From assembly GCA_026986375.1 (NCBI GenBank), contig JALSOQ010000022.1, forward strand, positions 26,469-90,468: 64,000 nt of DNA, read 5' to 3'. The notes beneath the pieces are model-generated. The model had not been told where the DNA came from. It did not search any database and saw only the letters and a program-made list of their open reading frames with translations. This document shows positions 35,699 to 43,825 of this stretch, piece by piece. Every line of letters starts with the position of its first letter. Positions within the stretch are counted from its first letter, which is position 1. A program made the position numbers and the translations under genes. Source of the stretch: Archaeoglobaceae archaeon (GTDB lineage: Archaea > Halobacteriota > Archaeoglobi > Archaeoglobales > Archaeoglobaceae).

Positions 35699-35977
35699 TC
35701 ATAACGGCAGGTCCCAATCCTTGCTCGGATCACCTTTTATGTATTTTTCTACCAGCCTTTTCTCCAGTTCCAGTCCGAACAGGTTCGCTATGCTCAGAAC
35801 CATGAACAGAACGTCCGTTAGCTCTTCTCCTATAGCGTCGATCTCCCTCTTCCTTACGGCTTCCGCGAGTTCTCCGACCTCCTCGAAAAGCACCGCGAGC
35901 AAAAATAGCTCTCCGGACTTGGAGTCTATCTCGTAATACTTCTCCTTTATCTTCCTTTGAATGTCTCCGAGCTCCAT
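35699..35977 (-). CDS. MazG-like nucleotide pyrophosphohydrolase
   Basis: This 92-residue single-domain protein has the all-alpha NTP pyrophosphohydrolase metal motif FEEVGELAEAVRKREIDAIG followed by EELTDVLFMVLS. It likely removes pyrophosphate from non-canonical or damaged nucleotides. It is divergent from the RCK-DHH gene. Confidence 0.87.
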   Translation of the reverse strand: MELGDIQRKIKEKYYEIDSKSGELFLLAVLFEEVGELAEAVRKREIDAIGEELTDVLFMVLSIANLFGLELEKRLVEKYIKGDPSKDWDLPL

Positions 35978-36026
35978 AAATGTCTTAGGATAGTTTTAAA
36001 TATCAGTTTTGCCCCTAAGAATCGGG

Positions 36027-37469
36027 ATGGCCGAAGAGATCGCGGAGGATAAATTCACGCACGAATACGTCGTGATAGGTTGCGGTGCCACCGGTTTTAG
36101 CGTCGTAAGGGAGCTCGTTAGAAGGGGAAAGAGGGTTTTGGCAGTGGACATATCCAAGGAGAGAGTGGAGATTCTCAGAGATGAGAATTACGATGCCATA
36201 GTCGGTGACGCGAGGGATGAAAGCCTATACGAGAGTTTGGACTTCGACAGGGTTTCGGTGATTCTCCTCCTCACTTCCGACGTGGACGTGAACAGGGATG
36301 CGATAAGGATCATAAGAAAGTTCAGCAAGGATGTCTTCGTAATAGTCAGGGCTCCGAGCTCGAAGATGAAGGAAGAGCTCGAACAGGAAGGGGCGGACTT
36401 CGTCGTAGTCCCTTCAGAAGCCATGAAGAGTGCGGTCATAGATGCGATAAAGAAGATAGACACCTTCAGAAAGCTGAAGAAGTTCAGAAAGGTTTTGGAG
36501 AGCGCCAAGGGGGGAAGGCTTGGAATATTTACCCACGACAACCCCGATCCCGATGCAATCTCATCAGCGTTCGCTTTAAGGGAAATAGCGAAGAGGTTCG
36601 GTGTCGAGGCGGACATAATATACTACGGAGAGATCCTCCATCAGGAAAACAGGGCTATGGTGAACTTACTCGAAATTCCGATGCTCAGAGGTGATGAGGT
36701 CGATCTGTCGAAATACACGAAGTTCGCTCTCGTGGATTGCTCCGCACCGGGCGTCAACAACTCGATTCCCAAGGACATAAAGATCAGCATAGTCATAGAC
36801 CACCATCCGGCAGAGAACGTCGAGGCGGAATACGTTGACATAAGGACGGACGTAGGAGCGGCGGCGACCATAATGACCGAATACCTCAGAGAGCTTAAGA
36901 TAGTTCCGAGCAGGATTCTTGCGACGGCCCTATTCTTCGGAATCAAGAGCGAAACGGACGACTTCAAAAGAAATACGAGAACGGCCGATTTTTACGCTTC
37001 GGCCTTCCTCTACCCCTTCGTCGATTACGAGATGATAGAGAAGATGGAAGGACCGGCAATATCCACGGAAACCCTCGACGTCTTGGGGACTGCGATAAAG
37101 AACAGGCAAATTTATTCGAGCTTCCTGATAAGCTTCGCAGGATTCATAAACGACAGAGACGCCTTACCTCAGGCGGCCGACTTCCTACTGAGACTCGAAG
37201 GTATTTCTACAGTCCTCGTTTTCGGTGTCATAAAGGATACCGTTTACCTTTCCGCGAGAAACAAGGACGTCAGGATAAACATAGGTGAAGTCCTAAGGAG
37301 GGCGTTCGGAGACGTTGGAAGCGCCGGCGGTCATGCACACGCTGCTGGCGGTCAAATCCCCTTAGGAATATTCGGAGACGTTTCGGATAGAGAGGCATTG
37401 AGCAAGCTACTGACGGAAGCTATAAAGAAGAGGTTTCTGAGCGCTTTGGGTGTCGAGATAAAAGAATAA
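36027..37469 (+). CDS. RCK (TrkA-N) and DHH phosphoesterase fusion protein
   Basis: The N-terminal third is a Rossmann-type RCK/TrkA-N domain (YVVIGCGATGFSVVRELVRR, VDISKERVEIL, IVGDARDES). The rest is a DHH/DHHA1 phosphoesterase with FTHDNPDPDAISSAFALR, ALVDCSAPGVNN, VIDHHPAENVEAEYV and the terminal substrate-binding motif GSAGGHAHAAGGQIPLG. Such proteins may cleave oligoribonucleotides or cyclic dinucleotides under control of a nucleotide-binding domain. ATG 36027 is chosen; a TATA-like tttaaatat lies about 25 bases upstream, so the transcript is probably leaderless. The actual substrate is unknown. Confidence 0.85.
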   Translation: MAEEIAEDKFTHEYVVIGCGATGFSVVRELVRRGKRVLAVDISKERVEILRDENYDAIVGDARDESLYESLDFDRVSVILLLTSDVDVNRDAIRIIRKFSKDVFVIVRAPSSKMKEELEQEGADFVVVPSEAMKSAVIDAIKKIDTFRKLKKFRKVLESAKGGRLGIFTHDNPDPDAISSAFALREIAKRFGVEADIIYYGEILHQENRAMVNLLEIPMLRGDEVDLSKYTKFALVDCSAPGVNNSIPKDIKISIVIDHHPAENVEAEYVDIRTDVGAAATIMTEYLRELKIVPSRILATALFFGIKSETDDFKRNTRTADFYASAFLYPFVDYEMIEKMEGPAISTETLDVLGTAIKNRQIYSSFLISFAGFINDRDALPQAADFLLRLEGISTVLVFGVIKDTVYLSARNKDVRINIGEVLRRAFGDVGSAGGHAHAAGGQIPLGIFGDVSDREALSKLLTEAIKKRFLSALGVEIKE

Positions 37470-37470
37470 C

Positions 37471-37482
37471 GATTATATATGA
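37471..37482 (+). promoter_or_regulatory. TATA box of ftr
   Basis: The sequence gattatatatga lies about 25 bases before the ATG at 37502, with no clear ribosome-binding site in between. A leaderless or near-leaderless ftr mRNA is predicted. Confidence 0.55.
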
Positions 37483-37501
37483 TAGACCTTAGCGAAGACG
37501 G

Positions 37502-38374
37502 ATGGCGGTAATAGAGGACACGTTCGCGGAAGCTTTCGACGTGAAGGTTTCGAGGATTCTGATCACCGCCTTCGACTACCATACGGCATACGAGTGCGCC
37601 AAGGAGGCGACGGGATTTGCAACTTCAATAATAATGTGTCCGGCGGAAGCTGGTGTGGACAGGTTTGCAAAGCCCGAAGAGACTCCGGACGGAAGGGTTG
37701 GAGTTTACGCGATGGTATGCCATCCCGACGAAGAAAAGCTTGAGAAACAGCTTTTGGCGAGAATAGGGCAGTGCGTTCTGCCGTATCCTACCACCTCCGC
37801 GTTCAACGGATTGCCGAATGCGGAAAAAACGCTCAGAGTAGGTTACAAGATAAAGTTCTTCGGAGACGGGTTCGAGGAGGAGGTCGTAGTAGGTGGTAGG
37901 AGGTGCTGGAGGATTCCGGTGATGGAGGGTGAGTTCATAGTCGAGGACTCCTTCGGAGTCATGGACGGTATTGCGGGAGGAAACTTCGTGATAATGGCGG
38001 AAACTCAAGCTTCAGCTTTTATTGCCGCCAAAGCTGCCGTGGATGCGATATCGAGTGTTGACGGGGTGATAACGCCTTTCCCGATAGTGGCATCCGGATC
38101 GAAGGTTGGATCGAGATACAGGTTTCTGAAGGCGTCGACGAACGAGAGGTTCTGTCCCACTCTTAAGGGAAAAGTCGATTCGGAATTGCCGGATGGGGTC
38201 AAGGGAGTTTACGAGATAGTGGTGAACGGCGTTAGTTTGGATGCCGTAAAGAAAGCTATGAGGATAGGGATAAGTGTTGCTATGAAGGTGCCGGGAGTCG
38301 TCAAGATCACAGCAGTCAACTTCGAAGGAAAGTTGGGAAGGCACAAGATATGGCTCAGCGACTTGTTCGAATAA
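37502..38374 (+). CDS. ftr: formylmethanofuran:tetrahydromethanopterin formyltransferase
   Basis: The 290-residue enzyme transfers the formyl group between methanofuran and tetrahydromethanopterin, in the C1 pathway shared by methanogens and Archaeoglobales. Typical stretches are EDTFAEAFDVKVSRILITAF, CPAEAGVDRFAKPEETPDGR, DSFGVMDGIAGGNFVIMAE and YEIVVNGVSLDAVKKAMRIG. Length matches the family. It is the clearest metabolic marker in the window for an Archaeoglobales-like or methanogenic lineage. Confidence 0.95.
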   Translation: MAVIEDTFAEAFDVKVSRILITAFDYHTAYECAKEATGFATSIIMCPAEAGVDRFAKPEETPDGRVGVYAMVCHPDEEKLEKQLLARIGQCVLPYPTTSAFNGLPNAEKTLRVGYKIKFFGDGFEEEVVVGGRRCWRIPVMEGEFIVEDSFGVMDGIAGGNFVIMAETQASAFIAAKAAVDAISSVDGVITPFPIVASGSKVGSRYRFLKASTNERFCPTLKGKVDSELPDGVKGVYEIVVNGVSLDAVKKAMRIGISVAMKVPGVVKITAVNFEGKLGRHKIWLSDLFE

Positions 38375-38449
38375 TTTTATAATATCCTATTTAATATATA
38401 ATTTTTAAAGCTCAAAAGGTTTATTATGTATCTTGAGGTCATTTAAACT

Positions 38450-38623
38450 ATGAGAACGTTCGATTGGAAGTCATTCAAGGAGAAGGGAAAGGAAAAGGAA
38501 AAAATGAAGGACGAGAAGTCGATAGAGGAGAACTTAGAAGAGTTGAAGGAAGAGGCAATGAATCCGGGGGGTGATAAGGATATCAGAGAAATCGCAAAAG
38601 AAATACTCACCGAAGAGGATTAA
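38450..38623 (+). CDS. small acidic/charged protein upstream of a ThiS-like gene
   Basis: This 57-residue frame starts at ATG 38450 behind gaggtc at nine-base spacing. The protein is dominated by Lys and Glu (KSFKEKGKEKEKMKDEKS) with a helical C-terminus (IREIAKEILTEED). It overlaps the ThiS/MoaD-like gene by 53 bases in another frame. No family is recognised; expression is plausible from the ribosome-binding site and the TATA-like atatataattt near 38393. Confidence 0.5.
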   Translation: MRTFDWKSFKEKGKEKEKMKDEKSIEENLEELKEEAMNPGGDKDIREIAKEILTEED

Positions 38624-38822
38624 GCTGAAGTTCGTCGGAGGATTCGACATAAAGGAGAAGGAACTTGAAGTGGAAGAGGGAAAGAGGTATTCGGAGGTGT
38701 TGAAGGAGTTGGGTATAAATCCCGAAACCGTAGTTTTGATTAAGGATAATATCCCAATTCCTACGGACGATTTCGTCGAGGAAGGGGAGATAGTCGTTAT
38801 GAGGGTAATCTCTGGAGGTTAA
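38571..38822 (+). CDS. ThiS/MoaD-type ubiquitin-like protein with C-terminal Gly-Gly
   Basis: The core (RIKLKFVGGFDIKEKELEVE, then VLKELGINPETVVLIKDN) is a beta-grasp fold and the protein ends VVMRVISGG. The terminal diglycine is the site activated by E1-like enzymes for sulfur transfer or protein modification (SAMP/Urm1-like). The frame opens at GTG 38571; the true start might be later, since the homologous region begins around residue 16. No E1 gene is in the window. Confidence 0.78.
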   Translation: MIRISEKSQKKYSPKRIKLKFVGGFDIKEKELEVEEGKRYSEVLKELGINPETVVLIKDNIPIPTDDFVEEGEIVVMRVISGG

Positions 38823-38823
38823 A

Positions 38824-40047
38824 TCAGATCACGTAAACGTCTCCGTTCTTTGGCGCGTAAGCTTCCACGCCGAGCTCTTCTCTTATCCAGTTCGCGAAAG
38901 CTTCCGTATCTTCTCCGTGGACGGTAAAGACTATCTCCGCTCCCCTATCGACGACCTTCCTCACGAGCTCCTTCAGCTGTTTGTCATCAGCGTGTGCGGA
39001 GAAGTCGTATAGCTCGACACCCATCTTCAGCTTCACCACCCTGTTGCCCAAGTTAAGTATCCCCTGTTCGAGGGCCATCCTGCCGTTCGTTCCCTCCACC
39101 TGATAGCCCGTGAGCATTATCTTAGACTTCTCGTCGTTATATAGCCTCGATATGTAGAAGAGGGCAGGACCGCCGTTCAGCATTCCCGCGGTGGTAACTA
39201 TTACGCACGGCTCTCTAAGGAGATCCTCTCTCCTACCCTTCTCGACTGGAATAGCATTCTTTATAGCCCTCCTGAGAGCTTTTGCACTCCTTATGTAGTC
39301 CGGATACCTTTCGAGTATGCTCGAAACCTCCTTACCCATTCCATCCACGTAGGGCGTTATGCCGTATCTCTCCAATATCATGAGAATCTCCTGAGTCCTA
39401 CCGACTGCGAAGGCCGGAATTATCACGTGTCCCTTGTTGTCGAGCGTCTCCATTATCGATTCGACGAACGCCTTTTCGAGCTCCTTTCTATCCGGATGCT
39501 CAACGCCGAAGTAGGTGCTTTCGACTATGAGGATGTCGGTTTCCGGATAATCCGTGTAGGCCGGTTCGAGCAACCTCGTCTCCTCAAGCTTTATGTCTCC
39601 GGTGTAGAGAATGTTCACGTCCTTGCTCATGTGAACGCTCGCGCTACCCGGAATGTGTCCGGCGTTGAAGAACGTTATCTCCCAGCCGTTGACGTAGAAC
39701 GGCTCCTCGTAGTCCACTTCGATCGTGTTGCTTTCGAACTGCCTGAACTGCCTCATCGTGTATGGCGGGTTGCGCATTATGTTTATGGAATCCTTCAGGA
39801 GAAGTATGGACAGTTCGAGGGTTGGAGGTGTCATGAAAACCTTCGGGTCGTAGTCCATGAGATTCGGGGCTACGCCGACGTGATCGAGGTGGCCGTGGGT
39901 TATTATCATCGCCTGAGGCATGAGCCCGTTCAGAGGAAACTCTGGAGGATCGGAAGGTTTGAGTCCGTAATCGAGCATAATACCGTCTACCATTATCGCC
40001 GACCTTCCTACCTCCCTGCAACCTCCGAGGAACTGAATCGTGGTCAT
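38824..40047 (-). CDS. beta-CASP metallo-beta-lactamase ribonuclease, aCPSF2 type
   Basis: The 407-residue protein has the metallo-beta-lactamase motif ITHGHLDHVG near residue 51, further ligands in GHIPGSASV and YTGDIKLEET, and the beta-CASP part with FAVGRTQEIL, TTAGMLNGGPALFY and FSAHADDKQL. It lacks the N-terminal KH domains of aCPSF1 at 56 kb, so it is the shorter aCPSF2 class of RNA-processing enzymes. A TATA box about 25 bases upstream suggests a leaderless mRNA. Confidence 0.92.
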   Translation of the reverse strand: MTTIQFLGGCREVGRSAIMVDGIMLDYGLKPSDPPEFPLNGLMPQAMIITHGHLDHVGVAPNLMDYDPKVFMTPPTLELSILLLKDSINIMRNPPYTMRQFRQFESNTIEVDYEEPFYVNGWEITFFNAGHIPGSASVHMSKDVNILYTGDIKLEETRLLEPAYTDYPETDILIVESTYFGVEHPDRKELEKAFVESIMETLDNKGHVIIPAFAVGRTQEILMILERYGITPYVDGMGKEVSSILERYPDYIRSAKALRRAIKNAIPVEKGRREDLLREPCVIVTTAGMLNGGPALFYISRLYNDEKSKIMLTGYQVEGTNGRMALEQGILNLGNRVVKLKMGVELYDFSAHADDKQLKELVRKVVDRGAEIVFTVHGEDTEAFANWIREELGVEAYAPKNGDVYVI

Positions 40048-40068
40048 TCTCTTGAAGTTCCCGGTATC

Positions 40069-40079
40069 GAAATATATGC
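40069..40079 (-). promoter_or_regulatory. TATA box of the aCPSF2 gene
   Basis: Reading leftward, gcatatatttc lies about 25 bases before the ATG at 40047, in the 45-base gap to the upstream small gene, with no ribosome-binding site between. Leaderless transcription is predicted. Confidence 0.5.
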
Positions 40080-40092
40080 GTTTCGCCGACGA

Positions 40093-40227
40093 TTACTTGA
40101 ACACCTTCTTTATCTCGACATCCCAACTTCTTCTAAGAAACTCCTTACCCAAAGATTTTCTGTAATTCGCCCTAAGCTGAGCGTTTGCCAGTTCTTCCAA
40201 AAGCTTCTCTATTTCCTCATCGTCCAT
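40093..40227 (-). CDS. 44-residue hypothetical protein
   Basis: A short frame from ATG 40227 to TAA 40093 encodes an acidic N-terminus (DDEEIEKLLEELANAQL) and a basic C-terminus (RRSWDVEIKKVFK). It lies upstream of aCPSF2 in the same direction. The codon use looks like that of its neighbours, but there is no family match and the ribosome-binding site is weak. Confidence 0.42.
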   Translation of the reverse strand: MDDEEIEKLLEELANAQLRANYRKSLGKEFLRRSWDVEIKKVFK

Positions 40228-40293
40228 AAAGTGGGTATATCGTTAAAAACTTATTTCCGTTTCGGTTAAATACTGTCGTATAAATTCACTCGT

Positions 40294-40437
40294 ATGCTCT
40301 ACCAGTGCAAGGTATGCGGATACGTTTACGACGAAAGCGAAGGTTGTCCTTGGTATGGAATACCTCCGACGAAGTTCGAAGATTTGAAAGACTTCAGATG
40401 TCCGATATGCGGAAATAAAGAATTCGAAAAGCTATAA
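40294..40437 (+). CDS. rubredoxin
   Basis: This 47-residue gene (ATG 40294, TAA 40435-40437) has the two iron-binding knuckles [15 protein letters not shown] and [13 protein letters not shown] and the family's [10 protein letters not shown] segment. It carries one electron on a single Fe(Cys)4 centre, for example to oxygen- or superoxide-detoxifying enzymes. It is a few residues shorter than usual (about 52). The last six bases overlap the convergent rpiA. Confidence 0.93.
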   Translation: MLYQCKVCGYVYDESEGCPWYGIPPTKFEDLKDFRCPICGNKEFEKL

Positions 40438-41106
40438 CTTCTCCAAAAATCTTACTCCGTCGTCCGTTCCGACTATAACCCTATCGACCATTCCGCAGAA
40501 TAGCCCGTTCTCCACAACACCCGGAATTCCTCTAAGCTTTGATTCGAGCTCCTTCGGATCCCTAACTTCTCCGAAGTCGCAATCCGCTATGAAGTTTCCG
40601 TTGTCCGAAATTACAGGCCCAACCTTTCCTTTCCCGGTTCTGAGATTGCAGATCCCACCGATTTTCTCTATCTCCTTCGCAACGAATCCGTAGGCGAACG
40701 GGAGAATCTCCAGTGGTATAGGCATGCTCAAAACATCCACGAGCTTGGATTCATCCGCGATCACCACGAACTTATTGGATGCAGAGGCTACGATCTTTTC
40801 TCTCGTAAGAGCACCTCCTCCACCCTTCACGCAGTTAAGCGATGAATCTATCTGATCCGCACCGTCTATGCAGAGATCGAGCTCGGGATACTGAAAAAGA
40901 TCCACGACCCTAATTCCGACTTCCACCGCCAAGAGGTGGGACTGGTAGGAGGAGGGGACACCGTATATCTCCAACTCCTCCGCCTTGATCCTCTTCCCCA
41001 GTTCCTTCAAAAAAAGCTCCACCGTGCTCCCGCTTCCAATTCCCAAGACCATTCCGTCTTCCACCAGCTTTACGGCCTCCTTAGCGCAGTTCAATTTCGC
41101 CCTCAT
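40432..41106 (-). CDS. rpiA: ribose-5-phosphate isomerase A
   Basis: The 224-residue enzyme interconverts ribose 5-phosphate and ribulose 5-phosphate. Signatures are [32 protein letters not shown], the active-site acidic pair [14 protein letters not shown] and [14 protein letters not shown] with the catalytic glutamate. It overlaps the upstream surE gene by 26 bases. Confidence 0.94.
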   Translation of the reverse strand: MRAKLNCAKEAVKLVEDGMVLGIGSGSTVELFLKELGKRIKAEELEIYGVPSSYQSHLLAVEVGIRVVDLFQYPELDLCIDGADQIDSSLNCVKGGGGALTREKIVASASNKFVVIADESKLVDVLSMPIPLEILPFAYGFVAKEIEKIGGICNLRTGKGKVGPVISDNGNFIADCDFGEVRDPKELESKLRGIPGVVENGLFCGMVDRVIVGTDDGVRFLEKL

Positions 41107-41869
41107 GCAACCACCTTCTCAGGCTTTCGACGTTCGCAGTTAAATCTATCGTAATCGGTGTTATCGAAATCTTTCCGCTCCTTATCGCGTGTATGTCCGT
41201 TCCCTCTTCCGCATCCTCAACTTCATCTCCGGTGATCCAGTAGTAACTCCTGCCCCTCGGATCGAGCCTCCTCTCCACCCTCGTTCTGTAAAGCCTCCTG
41301 GCGAGCCTCGTCACCTCCACTCCCCCTCTGAACCTCGCCGGAACGTTCACGTTCAGCACGTCCACACCTTCCGGCATTCCCCTATCCAACACGATTTTCG
41401 CGAGAGTTTTGAGGACTTTCTTTGCTAAGGAGAAGTCGAAGGGCTTAAAGGTGAACTCGAACTTCTCCGAATCGTCCATCTCCTGCGATATCGCTATTGC
41501 CGGAGCCCCTTGGGATGAAGCTTCCAATGCTGCTCCGACCGTTCCCGAAGTAGTTACGGCCTCCGTCGAAAGGTTTTCTCCCAAGTTTATGCCGGAAACG
41601 ACCAGATCTGGAACTTCACCAATTATCTCGTAAATTCCGATTATCACGGCATCCGTCGGAGTTCCGTCGACCGCGTAAACCCTCATGTCGTTGATCTTCA
41701 CTTCCGAAACCCTTATTGGCTCCATCACGGACATGCTTCTTCCTACGGCGCTCTTCTGAACTAAAGGCGCGACGACGTAAACTTCTCCCAAATCTTTGAG
41801 AGCTTCGTAGCTCGCCTTCAATCCTGCTGAGTAGAATCCGTCGTCGTTAGTTACGAGTATCTTCGGCAT
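41081..41869 (-). CDS. surE: 5'/3'-nucleotidase SurE
   Basis: This metal-dependent nucleotidase has the N-terminal aspartates ILVTNDDGFYSAGLKAS, VAPLVQKSAVGRSMSV and the metal-binding DLVVSGINLGENLSTE followed by YSGTVG-like TSGTVGAALEASSQG. It removes phosphate from nucleoside monophosphates. It is the first gene of an operon with rpiA. Confidence 0.93.
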   Translation of the reverse strand: MPKILVTNDDGFYSAGLKASYEALKDLGEVYVVAPLVQKSAVGRSMSVMEPIRVSEVKINDMRVYAVDGTPTDAVIIGIYEIIGEVPDLVVSGINLGENLSTEAVTTSGTVGAALEASSQGAPAIAISQEMDDSEKFEFTFKPFDFSLAKKVLKTLAKIVLDRGMPEGVDVLNVNVPARFRGGVEVTRLARRLYRTRVERRLDPRGRSYYWITGDEVEDAEEGTDIHAIRSGKISITPITIDLTANVESLRRWLHEGEIELR

Positions 41870-41985
41870 TTCGATTAACTGAGTTAAGGGGACTTAAAAG
41901 CTTAATCGGCATACCATATAGAGCTTAGTACAGTGCAATCGGTAATAAATTCGGCATTTATATTTCGAATTGGTGTTCGATAGCC

Positions 41986-42270
41986 ATGTGGTTAATAATT
42001 CTCGCCCTTTCCGCTGCGATAGCCACGGCGATATGGTATGCGAAGGACGACGGAACGCTGAAGATGAACGTTCTCTGCATGGTTCTCTGGGGTGCGACGA
42101 TAATGGTGTTCGTGGATCACACCTTAGGCTATCTCATGGAATGAGGAGAGTACTTCGACGTGAGCTTGGACGCAACCCTTCTCGGCATAGTCCTCGTGAT
42201 ATTCGCCCTCATAATCTGGGAAATAGTTTTATTGGTTGAGGATCCAAAAGGTAAGTTGTGGGGGAGGTGA
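41986..42270 (+). pseudogene. small membrane protein gene interrupted by in-frame TGA
   Basis: The frame starts at ATG 41986 (MWLIILALSAAIATAIWYAK) and runs 52 codons to TGA 42142-42144, in the middle of LGYLME-stop-GEYF. The same frame then continues with convincing protein sequence (DATLLGIVLVIFALIIWEIV) to TGA 42268. Two or three hydrophobic segments are visible over the whole 95 codons. A GTG at 42160 with gaggagag upstream could restart translation. It heads an operon with the next two genes. Whether it is broken, split into two cistrons or read through is open. Confidence 0.6.
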
Positions 42271-42274
42271 GGGT

Positions 42275-42607
42275 ATGGCGTGCTTTTTAGTTCCGATGAG
42301 CGAGGCGATAGTTACCACCGCAATTCAGAAGGCGATGGGTGAGAAGGCAAAGAGGTGAAGGCTGAACTGGCTGAACACCATGCTGTGGGGTGGCGTGATA
42401 CTTTTGGCGATAGAGCACATATGGCACGGAGAGGTCGTTCCTTGGCCCCCCTTCCTAACCGCCATGGAGAACCCAGCGGATATTCCGACGATGCTCCACG
42501 AGATGGCGACGATAGGCGTATCGATGGCCGTTATAATAACGCTTACGTGGATCGTGATGGTTGCGTTGGCTTCGATTCTTCCGGAGAGGGGCTACACAGA
42601 AGGTTAG
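42275..42607 (+). pseudogene. second small membrane protein gene interrupted by in-frame TGA
   Basis: ATG 42275 follows ggggaggtga. The frame reads MACFLVPMSEAIVTTAIQKA to TGA 42356-42358, then continues in frame as RLNWLNTMLWGGVILLAIEH, PADIPTMLHEMATIGV and a second hydrophobic segment to 42607. The downstream part could start at ATG 42380, with aagaggtgaagg ahead of it, giving a 75-residue protein. The N-terminal piece alone would be 27 residues. Conserved-looking histidines (IEHIWHGE, LHEMA) suggest metal or haem contact; that is speculation. Confidence 0.6.
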
Positions 42608-42616
42608 AGCTTGATC

Positions 42617-43636
42617 ATGCGAATTTTTTTAATTTTCATTTTGCTACTTTTCTTAATCCGTCCAGCCTGCGCTTGGAGCTACGGTATGAAGGTTTACTCT
42701 TTATCCACCAACGGAAAATTGATAGCCGTAGGATCTGACGGTGTCTATCTGTTCGATCTGAACGGATCACTACTCTGGAGCAGAAACATCGGCCAGATTT
42801 GGTCCGTTAGAATTCGGGATGGTTACGTCGTTGTCGGTGCTGGAAACGACGTTTATCTTTTCTCCAAAAACGGAACAATGCTGTGGAGGTTCAAGACGGG
42901 AGGATGGGTGAGAAGCGTTGCGATCGGTGATGGACACGTGGTGGCCGGCTCGTGCGACGGGAACGTTTACGTTTTCGATCTGAAAGGGAAACTACTGTGG
43001 AAGCACAATACGGGAGACTGGGTTTGGTGCGTCGATGTTGGAAAAGGTAGGGTGGCCGTCGGAACTGGACACATAGGACATAGGATATTCGTTTTCGATT
43101 TAAACGGAAGTCTTCTGTGGAGTTACGACGTCGGAGATTGGAATTGGGTAAAGGCGATAAGGATCGGAAAAATAATAGTTGCCGGAACTAGGAACTTCGA
43201 GGTCTTAGCTTTCGACCTCAACGGAAGGCTTCTTTGGAAAAGAGAGACCGGAAACGTTTGGAGCGTTGACGTTGGGAGATGCGTAGTCGTAGGGGCGGAC
43301 AAGGTTTATGCATTCGATTTTAAAGGCAGACTTCTGTGGAGCTACAAGACGAGAAGCAACTGGGTTCTGAGCGTCGCCGTCGGTAAAAAATACGTCGTGG
43401 CGGGTTCGAGGGACGGATGCGTTTACGTTTTCGACCTGAACGGAACTCCGATAATGGTTCACAAGACGGGAGACTGGGTAAGAGGAGTTGCAATTGTAGA
43501 CGGTGAGGTTATAGCCGGATCCGACAAGCTCTACGTGCTAAAGATCGAAAGGGAAAAAGTGGAAAAGCCTAAGACACCGGGATTCTGCATAATTTCAGCT
43601 TTGATAGCTTTAGCCTTGGCCAAGAAATTCAGCTGA
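42617..43636 (+). CDS. secreted PQQ-type beta-propeller with PGF-CTERM-like anchor
   Basis: The 339-residue protein starts with a signal peptide (MRIFLIFILLLFLIRPACA). Seven or so repeats of the type VYVFDLKGKLLWKHNTGDWV form a WD/PQQ-like propeller. It ends KPKTPGFCIISALIALALAK with a PGF motif, hydrophobic stretch and basic tail, as in proteins sorted by archaeosortase. It follows the two TGA-interrupted genes. The propeller resembles that of the protein at 9.1 kb. The ligand is unknown. Confidence 0.8.
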   Translation: MRIFLIFILLLFLIRPACAWSYGMKVYSLSTNGKLIAVGSDGVYLFDLNGSLLWSRNIGQIWSVRIRDGYVVVGAGNDVYLFSKNGTMLWRFKTGGWVRSVAIGDGHVVAGSCDGNVYVFDLKGKLLWKHNTGDWVWCVDVGKGRVAVGTGHIGHRIFVFDLNGSLLWSYDVGDWNWVKAIRIGKIIVAGTRNFEVLAFDLNGRLLWKRETGNVWSVDVGRCVVVGADKVYAFDFKGRLLWSYKTRSNWVLSVAVGKKYVVAGSRDGCVYVFDLNGTPIMVHKTGDWVRGVAIVDGEVIAGSDKLYVLKIEREKVEKPKTPGFCIISALIALALAKKFS

Positions 43637-43814
43637 CCTCTATCTTCTTGAGTTCCTTCTTTTTGGATTCGAACTCCTCCAACTTCTTTATTCCGGCGTC
43701 TATTAAGCTTCTAAGGGCTAAGAGGGTTTCCTTGGACGCGTTGAGCACATGCTTCTTGAACTCCTCCGGCACCACCTCTTCCGGCGTGGGGATTTTTATC
43801 CTAATCTCCTTCAT
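43629..43814 (-). CDS. small helical protein downstream of ArsA/Get3-like ATPase
   Basis: ATG 43814 with gaggtg eight bases upstream gives 61 residues: EIRIKIPTPEEVVPEEFKKH, a helix, and a Lys/Glu-rich end. It overlaps the convergent propeller gene by eight bases and follows the ATPase gene by 11. It is conserved in style with small archaeal proteins beside chaperone genes, but I do not recognise it. Confidence 0.55.
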   Translation of the reverse strand: MKEIRIKIPTPEEVVPEEFKKHVLNASKETLLALRSLIDAGIKKLEEFESKKKELKKIEVS

Positions 43815-43825
43815 TCGTGGACACC

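Noticed and set aside
39427..40269. 280-codon frame opposite the aCPSF2 gene
   Set aside because: It mirrors a well-supported metallo-beta-lactamase gene and shows no recognisable protein features.
42142..42358. Selenocysteine or pyrrolysine decoding of the in-frame stops
   Set aside because: Pyrrolysine uses TAG, not TGA. I know of no selenocysteine system in Archaeoglobales and see no clear SECIS element; kept only as a remote option in the finding.
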